Of a stretch of DNA of 64,000 nucleotides, positions 63,918-64,000 are shown piece by piece. The stretch is from assembly GCF_009835145.1 (NCBI RefSeq), contig NZ_APKE01000013.1:17696-81695 (forward strand), in the 5' to 3' direction. Position numbers and translations under genes: made by a program. The notes below the pieces were generated by a model. That model was not told the DNA's origin. It ran no database searches and was given only the letters and a program-made list of their open reading frames with translations. How positions within the stretch are numbered: the first letter of the stretch is position 1; every line of letters begins with the position of its first letter. This DNA is from Profundibacterium mesophilum KAUST100406-0324. Its GTDB lineage: Bacteria > Pseudomonadota > Alphaproteobacteria > Rhodobacterales > Rhodobacteraceae.

Positions 63918-64000
63918 TGTCAAGGGCGGTGCAAAATTGGTCCATTAGGGCGGCGTAAAAGTAGGCCAGTTTGGATTGAGCCGTTTGTTTGATTTTAGAG
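63918..64000 (+). mobile_element. left end of an IS21-like insertion sequence
   Basis: Starts TGTCAAGGGCGG at 63918 and contains two related 20-bp units, GGCGGTGCAAAATTGGTCCA (63925-63944) and GGCGGCGTAAAAGTAGGCCA (63949-63968), 24 bp apart. TGT-ended termini with such repeated sites upstream of istA are typical of the IS21 family. The element continues beyond the window, so no transposase is visible here. Confidence 0.7.

Overview
The window is GC-rich, densely coded DNA from a member of the Rhodobacteraceae (Roseobacter-type Alphaproteobacteria). This rests on gene content and order: a glycine-riboswitch-controlled gcvT-gcvH-gcvP set, heterotetrameric sarcosine oxidase (soxB-D-A-G), ccmI-ruvX-DUF1289, a tandem cold-shock-domain protein next to a DUF192 protein, a class II ribonucleotide reductase, a Pao/Yag-type molybdenum dehydrogenase, and a DddD-type DMSP catabolism cluster. 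The last suggests a marine or saline, algae-associated lifestyle. No species name can be given from the sequence alone.

Layout. 1-2.3 kb: 5' part of leuA with a leucine-rich leader ORF and possible attenuator, then two SDR genes. 2.4-10 kb: an ABM-domain protein and a secreted 18-repeat MORN protein, glutamine-dependent NAD synthetase, a PAS histidine kinase, a zincin, gltX and a gamma-glutamylcyclotransferase-like protein. 10-14.7 kb: tandem glycine riboswitch and gcvT-gcvH-gcvP. 14.7-21.7 kb: DUF2254 membrane protein, tRNA-Ala(CGC), an MFS transporter and a TAT-exported xanthine-oxidase-family enzyme (paoABC-like). 21.9-25.7 kb: a five-gene stressosome operon (rsbR-rsbS-rsbT-rsbX-like-kinase), the most unusual system here. 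25.7-28.6 kb: CoA-transferase/racemase, MaoC hydratase and acyl-CoA dehydrogenase. 28.7-32.9 kb: an aromatic operon on the minus strand (aroQ-pcaC-pcaH-pcaG-BKACE-pobA). 33-36.7 kb: a BCCT transporter and a secreted helical protein of unknown function. 37-40 kb: dusA, DUF1289, ruvX, ccmI. 40-46 kb: sarcosine oxidase genes with an extra membrane protein gene. 46-53 kb: dddR-like LysR, GMC oxidoreductase, dddD, BCCT transporter. 53.8-59.3 kb: sodB, a small disordered protein plus a host-attachment (baeRF) protein, gpt, lysE, fabI, pdxH, double cold-shock protein and DUF192 protein, then tRNA-Pro(UGG). 59.4-63.6 kb: a long AT-rich regulatory region with DnaA boxes, then nrdJ. The right edge enters an insertion element resembling the IS21 family that has cut a small gene.

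How the genes work together. Glycine cleavage and sarcosine oxidation both feed folate-bound one-carbon units, so degradation of methylated amines joins the gcv system. pobA and pcaGHC convert 4-hydroxybenzoate through protocatechuate towards beta-ketoadipate, and the embedded BKACE may replace the usual thiolysis. The ddd cluster imports DMSP, makes its CoA ester and cleaves it, and oxidises the C3 product. The stressosome operon has no sigma-B partner-switch output genes; its likely output is the last gene, a HisKA_2-type kinase with an extra RsbT-like ATPase domain.

Coordinates of sites and starts were worked out by hand from the sequence. Functions are motif-based assignments made without database searches.
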